A stretch of DNA of 64,000 nucleotides, taken from positions 22,987,929-23,051,928 of the forward strand of contig NC_135565.1 in assembly GCF_964340395.1 (NCBI RefSeq). Direction: 5' to 3'. The position numbers were made by a program, and so were the translations under genes. Position 1 is the stretch's first letter, and each line of letters begins with the position of its first letter. The notes beneath the pieces were generated by a model. The model was not told the DNA's origin. It did not search any database and was given only the letters and a program-made list of their open reading frames with translations. Shown piece by piece: positions 26,441 to 60,890 of the stretch. The stretch comes from Glandiceps talaboti. Taxonomy: Eukaryota; Hemichordata; Enteropneusta; Spengelidae.

Positions 26441-27212
26441 TCCTTCCTTCCTAACACACACCAAGGAGTTAGTACATATGTACATATTACTATCCTGGTA
26501 GGACTGGACTACAAAGTAGGTGGAAACCCTTCCTGTCCAGTTCCTAACACCACACTGGTGACTCAGAGACATTCACCTGATGCTAGACTACAGTTGCAAA
26601 CATTTTCTTGAGCTGTACAGTACATGTACATTGTATGTTGCTGTGTAATGAAACCTTAGTTGTTGACGAGGCTGATAACTTGAAGTCATAAGTGAATAAA
26701 ATCATTTTTATATGTACATCAATATACATACAGCATGTTGCAATGAATGGTTATCAAATCTATTTTTCTTGCAATAGTGATATCCTTTGTTAAAGTTGAT
26801 TTTAAAAAAATGAATAAATTGACGTCAGACAGTTTGAGTTTTACGTCATTTCACTACCGAAGGGTCACAGAATCAATTTATCTTAATGTTCTTTGAGTAT
26901 ATCAGATAAAAGGACTAGCTTGAAAACCTGTCCAATAACACACATTATGTACTTCACACTTAGATATATATTTCATTATTGAAGTCAATATAATTCAGTC
27001 CTTTGTACGTTTTAGGTAACTTGAGAGTTGCATTGATGTAGATATCATTACAAGTTTGTTACTAATACTAAATTTAGAATTTCTATACATGAATGGATGT
27101 GTACTTGGCACAGTTTGGAGGATAAATGCTGTCTTAAGAGTGTTAGGAGTGAAAAAAGTGGAGAAATATAAATGTACACTGTACATGTTAGATTAAAGAC
27201 CGTTTCATATTA
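26441..27212. other. Non-coding, nothing recognised
   Basis: AT-rich unique sequence. Confidence 0.5.
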
Positions 27213-30200
27213 ATTAGGACTCAAATCTATATGGTTGTTAGGACTCAAATCTATGGTTGTTAAGACTCAAATCTATGGTTGTTAAGACTCAAATCTATGG
27301 TTGTTAGGACTCAAATCTATATGGTTGTTAGGACTCAAATCTATGGTTGTTAGGACTCAAATCTATGGTTGTTAAGACTCAAATCTATGGTTGTTAGGAC
27401 TCAAATCTATGGTTGTTAAGACTCAAATCTATGGTTGTTAAGACTCAAATCTATGGTTGTTAGGACTCAAATCTATGGTTGTTAGGACTCAAATCTATGG
27501 TTGTTAGGATTCAAATCTATGGTTGTTAGGACTCAAATCTATGGTTGTTAGGACTCAAATCTATGGTTGTTAGGACTCAAATCTATGGTTGTTAGGACTC
27601 AAATCTATGGTTGTTAGGACTCAAATCTATGGTTTTTAGGACTCAAATCTATGGTTGTTAAGACTCAAATCTATGGTTGTTAGGACTCAATCTATGGTTG
27701 TTAGGACTCAAATGTGTGGTTGTTAGGACTCAAATGTATGGTTGTTAGGACTCAAATCTATGGTTGTTAGGACTCAAATGTATGGTTGTTAGGACTCAAA
27801 TCTATGGTTGTTAGGACTCAAATCTATACGGTTGTTAGGACTCAAATCTATGGTTGTTAGGACTCAAATCTATGGTTGTTAGGACTCAAATCTATGGTTG
27901 TTAAGACTCAAATCTATGGTTGTTAAGACTCAAATCTATGGTTTTTAGGACTCAATCTATGGTTGTTAGAACTCAAATCTATATGGTTGTTAGGACTCAA
28001 ATCTATGGTTGTTAGGACTCAAATCATCTATGGTTGTTAGGACTCAAATCTATGGTTGTTAGGACTCAAATCTATGGTTGTCAGGACTCAAATCTATGGT
28101 TGTTAGGACTCAAATCAATGGTTGTTAAGACTCAATCTATGGTTGTTAGGACTCAAATCAATGGTTGTTAGGACTCAAATCTATTGTTGTTAGGACTCAA
28201 ATCTATGGTTGTTAGGACTCAAATCTATGGTTGTTAGGACTCAAATCTATCTATGGTTGTTAGGACTCAAATCTATGGTTGTTAGGACTCAAATCATCTA
28301 TGGTTGTTAAGACTCAAATCTATGGTTGTTAGGACTCAAATCTATGGTTGTTAGGACTCAAATCATCTATGGTTGTTAGGACTCAAATCTATGGTTGTTA
28401 GGACTCAAATCTATGGTTGTTAAGACTCAAATCATCTATGGTTGTTAGGACTCAAATCTATGGTTGTTAGGACTCAAATCTATGGTTGTTAAGACTCAAA
28501 TCTATATGGTTGTTTGGACTCAAATCTATGGTTGTTAGGACTCAAATCTATGGTTGTTAAGACTCAAATCTATGGTTGTTAGGACTCAAATCTATGGTTG
28601 TTAAGACTCAAATCTATGGTTGTTAAGACTCAAATCTATGGTTGTTAGGACTCAAATCTATGGTTGTTAGGACTCAAATCTATGGTTGTTAGGATTCAAA
28701 TCTATGGTTGTTAGGACTCAAATCTATGGTTGTTAGGACTCAAATCTATGGTTGTTAGGACTCAAATCTATGGTTGTTAGGACTCAAATCTATGGTTGTT
28801 AAGACTCAAATCTATGGTTTTTAGGACTCAAATCTATGGTTGTTAAGACTCAAATCTATGGTTGTTAGGACTCAATCTATGGTTGTTAGGACTCAAATGT
28901 GTGGTTGTTAGGACTCAAATGTATGGTTGTTAGGACTCAAATCTATGGTTGTTAGGACTCAAATGTATGGTTGTTAGGACTCAAATCTATGGTTGTTAGG
29001 ACTCAAATCTATACGGTTGTTAGGACTCAAATCTATGGTTGTTAGGACTCAAATCTATGGTTGTTAGGACTCAAATCTATGGTTGTTAAGACTCAAATCT
29101 ATGGTTGTTAAGACTCAAATCTATGGTTTTTAGGACTCAATCTATGGTTGTTAGAACTCAAATCTATATGGTTGTTAGGACTCAAATCTATGGTTGTTAG
29201 GACTCAAATCATCTATGGTTGTTAGGACTCAAATCTATGGTTGTTAGGACTCAAATCTATGGTTGTCAGGACTCAAATCTATGGTTGTTAGGACTCAAAT
29301 CAATGGTTGTTAAGACTCAATCTATGGTTGTTAGGACTCAAATCAATGGTTGTTAGGACTCAAATCTATTGTTGTTAGGACTCAAATCTATGGTTGTTAG
29401 GACTCAAATCTATGGTTGTTAGGACTCAAATCTATCTATGGTTGTTAGGACTCAAATCTATGGTTGTTAGGACTCAAATCATCTATGGTTGTTAAGACTC
29501 AAATCTATGGTTGTTAGGACTCAAATCTATGGTTGTTAGGACTCAAATCATCTATGGTTGTTAGGACTCAAATCTATGGTTGTTAGGACTCAAATCTATG
29601 GTTGTTAAGACTCAAATCTATATGGTTGTTTGGACTCAAATCTATGGTTGTTAGGACTCAAAACATCTATGGTTGTTAGGACTCAAATCTATGGTTGTTA
29701 GGACTCAAATCATCTATGGTTGTTAGGACTCAAATCTATGGTTGTTAGGACTCAAATCTATGGTTGTTAAGACTCAAATCTATGGTTGTTAGGACTCAAA
29801 TCTATGGTTGTTAGGACTCAAATCTATGGTTGTTAGGACTCAAATCTATGGTTGTTAAGACTCAAATCTATGGTTTTTAGGACTCAATCTATGGTTGTTA
29901 GGACTCAAATCATCTATGGTTGTTAGGACTCAAATCTATGGTTGTTAGGACTCAAATCTATGGTTGTTAGGACTCAAATCTATTTATGGTTGTTAGGACT
30001 CAAATCAATTTATGGTTGTTAGGACTCAAATCATCTATGGTTGTTAGGACTCAAATCTATGGTTGTTAGGACTCAAATCTATGGTTGTTAGGACTCAAAT
30101 CTATGGTTGTTAGGACTCATGCAAATCTATGGTTGTTAGGACTCAAATCTATGGTTGTTAGGACTCAAATCTATGGTTGTTAGGACTCAAATCTATTTAT

Positions 30201-30297
30201 GGTTGTTAGGACTCAAATCATCTATGGTTGTTAGGACTCAAATCTGTGGTTGTTAGGACTCAAATCTGTGGTTGTTAGGACTCAAATCTATGGTTAT
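27213..30297 (+). repeat. 22-bp minisatellite, ~140 copies, with 1185-bp internal duplication
   Basis: Unit GGTTGTTAGGACTCAAATCTAT with variants (AAGACTC, AATGTATGG, AATCATCTATGG, TATATGG). Rare variants recur at a constant offset of 1185 bp: AGGATTC 27506/28691, AATGTGTGG 27711/28896, ATACGG 27821/29006, AATCAATGG 28111/29296, ATCTATCTATGG 28241/29426. A block of about 1.2 kb has therefore been duplicated inside the array. Confidence 0.99.
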
Positions 30298-31044
30298 TTG
30301 GCAGAGTTATAGAAAAGTCGGCCCAGAAGAAATGAATGATCCTGTGTAATCCTAAGTTACATGTATTAAGATAATATAATTTAAATATAGTCCTTTAAGG
30401 CATCTTACTGGGCAGGACAGTGCTCAATGCAATATGAAGCAGAGACACCCACTGACTGCATTGAAGTACAATGTATGCATATTGTATATACTGCTAGATG
30501 TAAATTTTCATATACATGTAGTATTGTACACTGTGTATATAGTTCTTCCCTTCAACCATAGACAGTCTCCCCCTCCTCCACTGTCTGCTTCAACATGCTG
30601 AGGTGTAATGCACAACTAGATGTATATATGTATGTAACACTTGGCATGGCATATAACTCCATAGACAAGCATGTTACTACCTAGTGCTGTAATATACACA
30701 TGTTGTTGTATCATTGTGTCAGTTAGGAACACACAAGATAGTTACTTTGCAGGTGAAGCTTTATACATTGCTCTTGGGCAATATACAACAAAAACGTTGT
30801 ACACTCCTTCTCAAAATGATGATTTTTACATGAAAGTAACTAATGATAAACTTAAAGCGAATATATTAGTGATGTTTATTTCCCTCAAGGAAAAGAAGAA
30901 AATAAAAACAACTAACAGAAAAGTAGACATGAAATAAATTCAATGACATGAGCAAAAGAGTAGAAAATAGTTACATGATTGTGTAAATACTAAGTTGGGT
31001 TCAACCAATTGATATTAAAAGTGCAGTTGCATAGACATGTAGTT
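30298..31044. other. Non-coding; contains one partial hairpin
   Basis: CATAGACAGTCTCCCCCTCC then TCCACTGTCTG at 30556-30593 is a diverged copy of the hairpin at 14125. The frame at 30671-30937 has no family features. Confidence 0.5.
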
Positions 31045-31433
31045 CAGTGTTGCAGTCAGCCTTTTGAAAGAGTGGGACATAGTGTCCCGAGACTTATTTT
31101 TCTGGGTCATCATAAATTTTGTTGGGACATTATAAAAAAAGCACCAATGGTGTTGTAGCACAGCTGTACAGTTTAAAAAAAAAATATTTACCCACATGTT
31201 GATCCTTGCTAGATATTTGCTGAATGATTATGCAGTTGCTAGTAACAACCTTGTTGTTATCTATGCAGTATACGCAATCATTTGGCTGTTGCTATAGGCA
31301 TGGTCATCTTGCTAAACATATTTGCACACAAATTTAGTGTGGGTCATCTATGACCCGTCACTTCCAAAATTGTAGGTCAGGTCCAAATAATGTGTGTCAA
31401 ATGACCCAAAAACTCCCTTTGGCTGCAACACTG
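31045..31433. mobile_element. Nonautonomous DNA element with hAT-like ends (389 bp)
   Basis: Ends CAGTGTTGCAG (31045-31055) and CTGCAACACTG (31423-31433) are exact inverted repeats with weaker matching further in. CAGTG...CACTG termini are typical of hAT elements, which make 8-bp target duplications; the flanks share only ATGTAGTT/ATAGTT, so the duplication is not clean. No transposase frame. Confidence 0.65.
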
Positions 31434-31483
31434 ATAGTTATAAAAAACATGGCAACTGCTGTTGTTCATTTTATCAATTTAAT

Positions 31484-31870
31484 ATTAAAGTGGCCATATG
31501 GATAACAAATAGGTATTTATTTGGGATTTTCAATTCTTAAGACAACTATATGTTCAGTGCAACTATGCTATGTTTTCCTGCTTGTAAAAACAAACTGAAA
31601 CAGCATTGCTCAAGTCCATGTTCGTAACTCAAAAAATTATAAAAAGCTAAAAACTGTGTAAAAAGTTTGTTATTTTATGTACAATAAGTTGAACACATGT
31701 TTTACACATTTTTTAATGTTTTGGAATTTATTGAGTTACAAACATAGACTTGGTCAGTGCTGTTTTACATTGTTTTTCAAGTTATACAAACATATCAGAG
31801 TTGTTTTATGAATTAAAAATCCAAAATAAATAGTAATATGTGTTTGTCATCCATATGGCTATTGTCACCT
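31484..31870. mobile_element. Long palindromic MITE/foldback, GGCCATATGG family, copy 1
   Basis: Left end ATTAAAGTGGCCATATGGAT, then GGTATTTATTTGGGATTTTC; right end AATTAAAAATCCAAAATAAA then CATCCATATGGCTATTGTCA. The arms continue inward (TCAAGTCCATGTTCGTAACT answers AGTTACAAACATAGACTTGG), so most of the element is a near-palindrome. It matches 46044-46398. Confidence 0.85.
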
Positions 31871-32093
31871 TATAAACAGTGAAAATACACAGATTTACTA
31901 TTATATTGACACACATAAATAACAAGATTGTGACAATAAAAAAAATAAACGAATAAAAAATATGCTGGTCCTAGTTGTAGCAGTATGAAGTCACATATTA
32001 AATGATGTCTAATTGAGTGATCATACTGTATGTTGACTAAAAGTAACATCATTCATTGATAGCGATTATCACAATCAAAGTAGACTTGTATAC

Positions 32094-32196
32094 TCTGAGA
32101 GGTTTTAATAAGGTGGGTATCGAGAGGTTTTAATAAGGTGGGTATCGAGAGGTTTTAATAAGGTGGGTATCGAGAGGTTTTAATAAGGTGGGTATG
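32094..32196 (+). repeat. 25-bp tandem repeat, 4 copies
   Basis: GAGAGGTTTTAATAAGGTGG followed by GTATC, four nearly perfect copies. Confidence 0.97.
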
Positions 32197-32827
32197 ACCT
32201 ACTTTCTGACTTTCAACAAAGTACAATATACTAGAAACAGGTGCATGGTGAGTACAGGTCCTTTTGTCAGATCTATTAACAGTTTAGGTACTATAAATGG
32301 GTTGGTAGTAAATGTTCAGCTATGCAGTTACTTGAATTATCAGATGAATAGAAATGGTTGTAAAAATTGTATACATTTCACAAAAAGTGGCTATAAAATT
32401 CACCACACTGAGTATTTATTGTTCTCAGTATAATGAAAGGAATAGTCTAACTGTCAATAATATACTGCAGGTACATGTACAGTTCTTTTTATAGTTAATT
32501 GTCAACACACTTAGCATGACTTGACTCTTATATCTAGCCTAGAGTCCATATTATGAAGAAAGTTCATCTGTTCAAATGTTCAGTCTAAGTTCATGAATTT
32601 ATCTTCGTTTTGCACCAAAATTTACAATTACCTCACCAAAGCTTTCGCCAGGTATCCACCATGGCTTTGTCAGTGTTTTCTGAAGTCATGACACATGCGT
32701 GACTTTTCTCCAAAATTCTTGGACACTTAACTTGAAACTTTTGGTGCAATGCAAAGTTAAATTCCTGAACTTTGACTGAAAGTTTATGTAGATGAATTCA
32801 GGAACTTGGAGTCCATATATTATTTCC
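32197..32827. other. Non-coding, nothing recognised
   Basis: AT-rich, no supported frame. Confidence 0.5.
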
Positions 32828-33205
32828 CCATTGTATTTACAACCAGTGACAGGCAAGCAGTGAAAAGCTAAACTTATTACAAACAGGGAAAGTAAACCAC
32901 TGAATTGGATTAATAACACTTGGCACAACATTCTGGAAGTACAGAGACATGTATGGTTTAATAAGAACAGTATTATGACCTCTTTACATAAAGCATGAAT
33001 TCCAAGGGACTTGAATTTTTTTGTTGTGAATTTGAGCTAGTGTGTAAAGAGGCCATAAAACTGATGATAATGAAATGTGATACAAGTCTCTGTATTTCCA
33101 AAATGCTGTGCCAAGTGTTTTTAATCCAGTTCATTTATTTACTTTCCCTGCCTGTAACATGTTCAATTTGTAAATGCTTGGTTGTCGCTGGTTGTATATT
33201 GGCAT
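32828..33205. mobile_element. Foldback element with ~150-bp arms
   Basis: Left arm includes TATTTACAACCAGTGACAGG, CAGGGAAAGTAAACCACTGA, ATTGGATTAATAACACTTGG, CACAACATTCTGGAAGTACA; right arm includes TACAAGTCTCTGTATTTCCA, AAATGCTGTGCCAAGTGTTT, TTAATCCAGTTCATTTATTT, ACTTTCCCTGCCTG, CGCTGGTTGTATA in inverse order. The loop is around 32990-33040 (CCTCTTTACA / TGTAAAGAGG). Confidence 0.8.
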
Positions 33206-33775
33206 GTACTATACAAAGATTTTAAATAGTTTAACACAATGTTGACATAGGCAGGATGTTTACTCAGTAAGCAATCACTTTTAATGCTATGTAAGGATTC
33301 TGGCGGGTTCAGGACCTGAAAATGTTGCCAAATCAAACTTTTTCCAAAACAGAATGTCTTTCTTGTCACAACAAAACATTAACAACAATGATGTATGATA
33401 GTACACTGGGAATGTTTAGATGGGGTCATGGTAGTTCTTGATGAAATACAGAATGTTATAGACTGGCACCAGTCCCTTGGGAGATATTTTTGGTCTCATA
33501 ATCTTTAAATGTTTTGAATTTGTTTTTCATTTTAAATTTTGAGAAGGAAAAAGGTGGTCAATTTTTTTTTATTTTTCATTTTACTAGTAGTGTTCCACCA
33601 CTGGACCGTTAGCAATTGCTCATTCAGGACAATATTTCAAACAGAAAGAACTCAATTGTGTAATTGTTAACATTTGTTTTAGTTCACCTTATAAATTATG
33701 AAAAATAGACCACAGACGAGCAACAGAGTAAAGAAAGTTGTACATTTCATAAACTTCTGTTAAAATGAATCAATC

Positions 33776-33822
33776 ATTTAAAGTGACCATATAGATGAGA
33801 AACATTTTAAATTATGACAACA
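33776..33822. mobile_element. Fragment of GGCCATATGG foldback family
   Basis: ATTTAAAGTGACCATATAGA, TGAGAAACATTTTAAATTAT, GAC resembles a diverged left end of the elements at 31484 and 46044. Confidence 0.45.
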
Positions 33823-34164
33823 TTACTGTTATTATTACATACATTTGTACATTGTACATGTATGTTTATCAGTTTCAACAAATTTTCATACTGATAACAC
33901 TATGCAATCACACACTTTTAGGGTAGAACTAATAAATGTATATCAGTTGCATGCAGGTACAAAATGTATACTGTTTCCGTTATTGCACTGCAGTGCAAAT
34001 ACCACTAGTATGCACGCACACTGGTGCAAGTAATCTGGTACATATTCGATAAACTATTATGAAGAACAGTGGATCTAGTACTTTTAGTGACTGATTTTTC
34101 ATGTCAAATTTGTTGTTATTCATGTTTAGTTATTTACAATATTTTCCCCTTTGTTATATTCTAG

Positions 34165-56584
<22,420 letters not shown>

Positions 56585-56999
56585 TGATTAATTGATTAGA
56601 TAATTAGCATACAGGAAGCATTACAGATTTAGAATTGGATGGTACCAAGATGACATTTCAAGGTCAAAGGTCACATCAAGGTCAATTTGTCCAGCTGGTG
56701 AAGATACACGTTTTATTGAACTTGGCTTTGATGAGAGTTCAAGATAAAGGAAGATCACAGCACAACATTTATTACGTTCTTTAAATGTTGCCAAGTGGGA
56801 AACACTTTTTAGTTTGTTCACAACCATTGGTTTAAATTTGACATTTGCATTTCCTACATTATGTATTCATACTATGGAATACTTGGTATCCATGGTATCC
56901 ATGGCAACACTTCCAAGTTTGTGTTGGAAATATTGTGTGCAAACATTGATAAAACTCTAAATGATTGGTGTCAATTTCAATCTGTCTAAATTAAATGTA

Positions 57000-57232
57000 A
57001 TGATGTAATGAAGGCTTTGACCAATCTGCTTGCACAAAGTACTTCCATATGAATTCATTATGAAGGCTTTGACCAATCAGCTTGCACAAAGTACTTCCAT
57101 ATGAATACATTATGAAGGCTTTGACCAATCAGCTTGCACAAAGTACTTCCATATGAATACATTATGAAGGCTTTGACCAATCAGCTTGCACATAGTATTT
57201 CCATATAAATACATTACCAAATTGCAATGTAT
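57000..57232 (+). repeat. 57-bp tandem repeat in the 3' UTR, 4 copies
   Basis: AATGAAGGCTTTGACCAATC, AGCTTGCACAAAGTACTTCC, ATATGAATACATT four times, high identity. Expected to be in the BRSK transcript. Confidence 0.96.
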
Positions 57233-57326
57233 AATGAGTTTCAAGGCTTTGTGTAGGTGGGTTAATACCAAATCTCAATCAATGTGTGTAGATTGGTGAC
57301 ATCATTTTGGGCTGATCGGTAGCTGA

Positions 57327-57395
57327 GAATACATTGACCTTGTCACTAATACTGGGTCAAATTACATTGACCTTGGCACTAATACTGGGTCAAAT
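57327..57395 (+). repeat. Short direct repeat ACATTGACCTTG...CTGGGTCAAAT
   Basis: Two copies of a ~37-bp unit, ACATTGACCTTGGCACTAAT then ACTGGGTCAAAT. Confidence 0.9.
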
Positions 57396-57879
57396 GTATG
57401 ATGAATACTTACCTGATAATTGGGGCTTTGTTTTGAACAAGTTTTGCTCTGACCTGGAAGCAAGAAAAGTTTAAATCTTAACAAATATGTGGCACAAGGA
57501 ATGTAGATAATGTATGAAGCTCATTGTTAGAGTGAAAATGATATTATGTTTCATATATTTTGGTAAACTCTTTTCATACATGTATATTTATTATCTTATT
57601 TATTGGTAGCACAGTTGTTTGAAAGAGCTCATTGACTGTCCCCTAAACTGTAGACACTTTTCAGAAAATTGACGATGAAATGTAAACTATAGAAAACTTT
57701 GTAACATTACAGAGCATTGATGAGATGTCTTGATAAATATTTGTGTACTCTCAGTGCAGTATAAATTAGAAGGTATCAAATTTAGTATATATAATGAACA
57801 CATGTATTGTATCAAATACCTCTTCTGATGTTCATGCTTTCCTAAATACCTGATAAACTGCCTGCTAACTGATTGACAG

Positions 57880-58160
57880 ATCAACCAAACAACATACCAA
57901 CCCTCCTACCTACCAACCTACCTGTCTATCAACTGACCAATCACATGACCTAAATACTGACTGACTGACCAACCAACCTGCCTGCCTACCTACCAACCAA
58001 CTGCAAGACTGACCAATCGCCAACCAACCCACATATCTACATCTACCTCCCTACCAAATTATCAACCAGTAAACCTACCGACAACTATATCAACCTACCA
58101 AATTATCAACCAGTAAACCTACCGACAACTATATCAACCTACCAATCAGTTTAATAACTA
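57880..58160. repeat. ACC/CAAC-rich low-complexity stretch
   Basis: Many CCAACC and CTACC words; AAATTATCAACCAGTAAACC, TACCGACAACTATATCAACC occurs twice (near 58056 and 58100). Confidence 0.85.
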
Positions 58161-58604
58161 ACCTATCTACCAACCTAAAACTCCATTTTTGTGAAATTAA
58201 TACATGACTGTATATGTTAAGATTTATTATAACAAAACAAAATGTATGAAAAATGATATCATTTTCACAAATATTAATAATAGATTACAGAGTTTTTATA
58301 GTTTTTTTTGACACGATGTTGCTATTGTGTTACGGACTGTTTCTGTATATGTTGGATTGATATATTTACAATGTACTGTAATGAAACTAACAGTACTTAA
58401 CTTTGTCACGTTTTATTTAGTCTAGTTCTAGAATCAAAGTGTATTTTTTCAAATTGTCTGTTATCTTGTCTAGTTTTAAGAATAATTTTTAAATTTTATT
58501 GACAAATCATTTTATGTTTGAACAATCAAGCATTACAATTAAGACAAATCAGCAAAAATGAACATGCAGGTGGCAGCATCATAGTAAAATGTTATTTAGT
58601 TCAA

Positions 58605-59335
58605 TCCAGTTTGAACTGGTTCAGGCCACATATATCCAGAATTTGGAAAAAGTGGTTAATCACAAGTTATTGGTGCAGTGATACAAGTACTGGTTTGAAC
58701 CAGTTTTGGCCATTTTGAATTAGAATTGAGAATAACTGGACAATCACAAGTTACTGGTATAGTTGTTTGAACCATTTTACACTGGTTTTACATCATTTTG
58801 ACCATGTCTTTGTGATGACTTGACAAGTACAGGAAGTGATGATTGACGAAGTTTGATCTAGTTCAAACTACATGTACCTGAAATCACTGGACAACTTACT
58901 GATAAACAATGTAGTGAAAGTAATGACAGTCACCATGGTTACAAACCACAACTTCACAATTTGCTGATGAAATTAAGGGATCATGATAGAGTTTAAGACG
59001 AGTCTAGGTTTTTTGCCAGTGAACCAGAATCAAGTGTAGACTTGACAATCTTTGCTACTATTTCAATGAAATGTACTCTTTTTTTCTTTTTCTTTTTTAT
59101 CTCAGCCGGGTTTACTTCTATCAAAGTTATATACTGATGGCAGCTTTATGATAGATACAGTTTCAACAGCTCAGACAATGAATAATGTACTAGTTTCTAT
59201 TCAGTGAATTTTGATTTGGTCCACACTAGTTTAAAGTGGTTAAAACTGGTTTATGTTGTTTTGACTGGTTCAAACCAGTTAAATCTGGTTTATGTTGTTT
59301 TGACCAGTTCAAACCAGTTAAAACTGGTCAAAGTT
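58605..59335. promoter_or_regulatory. Cluster of AACCAGTT/AACTGGTT motifs
   Basis: TTTGAACTGGTTC, TTTGAACCAGTTTTGG, TTAAAACTGG, GACTGGTTCAAACCAGTTAA and GACCAGTTCAAACCAGTTAA occur within 730 bp. The motif is close to the Grainyhead-type AACCGGTT palindrome. It may act as RNA (stem-forming in the 3' UTR) or DNA; function is inference only. Confidence 0.3.
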
Positions 59336-60221
59336 AACATTTGTGGACAAAGGGATATATGATTAACAGTACATAAGAAATATTATGTATAAACCATACT
59401 AAGTATTTATTGTTAAAAAACAAAGTAACCCAGTATGCAAGATTCATTGCTCACAGTTAGAATTACTGTCTAGAATTGATGACAATTGAAATTATGGGAC
59501 TAATCATGTAAATATATGAACAAAACTATTGTTTTAATCAATTTGAAATTTTGTACAAGATGAAATCTGCACACACAATTTAGAAAGAGGAAATACTTGC
59601 GTAGGCAGCAGGGAGTGAAAAAAATGGTTAAAACAATGTGTAAACATGTAGAATGCATGCAGAATTATTTAATATAAAGATATGCAAGAATGTGATTGTC
59701 TAGATGTGTTAGTAGCTGTACTGTGTAGAATGATTTCTAGATATAGTTGCTAGGAATGAAATAATTGTTGTATAGTTGTAGAAATGCCATCAAAACAGAT
59801 ACAAAACACAAATCACTAAGGATGTCTTACCAAAAGTTATTGTATATAATTTTGCAGAGAGAATTATTACTAGAAATTGAACATTCTCTGAATTAGGTGA
59901 CTGTTTGTGTGTTTTAAGGTGAATTGCAACAATGTATCAGATGTAATGTTACATTGTATATTTACTACCAAGTGTTCAACAGTTCAGACACTTTCATGGT
60001 TCTGCTGTAGACTTTCTGTGACTGGATTATCAAATTATAAGTCACCATTTTTTACTGGTCCAGACTCATAGACTGTAAGTGACAATTGTGGGTAGTGCTG
60101 CAATAGTGCTGCAATAGTGCTGCAATAGTCTACGCAATGCAGACCACATATATGCAGGATTAATTATATTGGCACCATCAACAGTGTTATTTTATAATCT
60201 TAACAGATCAAATATGACTTG

Positions 60222-60420
60222 TAATATACCTTACACAAGCCAAGTTATTGTCTTTGAACAGAAAGTATGGATTACATACCCTAGTTGTTCTATGTCATGA
60301 CAACATATGTCTCTACATCTCTGGTTCTGCAGTGTGCAAAATATGAGTCAAAATGTACAAAATCGCTGTTATTTTTCACCAACTTTTCAAAAATTATGCG
60401 TGAGGAGGTATATTCACCAA
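60222..60420. repeat. Dispersed repeat, partner of 25195-25390
   Basis: AAGCCAAGTTATTGTCTTTG, AACAGAAAGTATGGATTACA, CATACCCTAGTTG, ATGTCATGACAACAT, GGTTCTGCAGTG, GAGTCAAAATG, AGGAGGTAT in the same order and strand as the other copy. Confidence 0.8.
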
Positions 60421-60642
60421 ATTGAATATGTAACACAAGAAATCAAGTAATTGATAAAAATTTCAATGAAAACATAAAAAGGATAAAAGTACATCAAATG
60501 AGTATCTATAAATGTATTCCGTAAATTTGATCATTTGTTTTTCTCTTCAGTAAGTTTGCATCAGTTCCAATTAAGTGTCCTAGCTGTTGTTAGTTATGTG
60601 TTATTTTTATCAATTTATGTACATATATTGTATGGTGCAACA

Positions 60643-60681
60643 TTTTGTTTGTTTGTTTGTTTGTTTGTTTGTTTGTTTGTT
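60643..60681. repeat. (TTTG)n microsatellite
   Basis: About nine TTTG units. Confidence 0.97.
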
Positions 60682-60866
60682 TTATGTGTTTAGTACATAG
60701 ACAACTTTTAAAGTGATGTCAGTGTTCTGTTCAATTCCTCGTCTCACCGTCCAAATGACATAATTTATGTAAATTTGTTGTTGATTCTCATCTAAATCCT
60801 GACATTTATCTTTTCATCATGGTTTCAGACAATTGTATTCTGTTGTGTATGAAGCTTTGATCATGT

Positions 60867-60872
60867 AATAAA
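60867..60872 (+). terminator. Candidate polyadenylation signal AATAAA
   Basis: Canonical hexamer about 4.3 kb after the stop codon. I saw no other AATAAA between 56585 and 64000, though variants such as ATTAAA occur (for example near 56991 and 61671). No transcript evidence is available. Confidence 0.3.
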
Positions 60873-60890
60873 CCCCCACCCACACCCCTC

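Larger units (their letters stand above)
56585..60890 (+). other. BRSK: Probable BRSK 3' UTR
   Basis: Starts after the stop codon. No further coding exon is recognisable. It contains a tandem repeat (57000-57230), a pyrimidine/ACC-rich stretch (57880-58160) and an AACCAGTT-rich part (58605-59330). The end is inferred from the only canonical AATAAA noticed, at 60867-60872; the sequence after it is C-rich rather than GT-rich, so the site is uncertain. Long 3' UTRs are common for neuronal genes. Confidence 0.4.

Noticed and set aside
26390-26620. Possible exon with GCTGTACAG-like splice sequence
   Set aside because: No phase-compatible partner exon and no match to the missing BRSK N-terminus.
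27213-30297. CRISPR-like array
   Set aside because: Units are contiguous 22-mers with no unique spacers; the genome is eukaryotic.
30671-30937. Plus-strand frame of 88 codons ending in a Lys-rich tail
   Set aside because: No homology to a family I recognise, no splice context, flanked by repeats.
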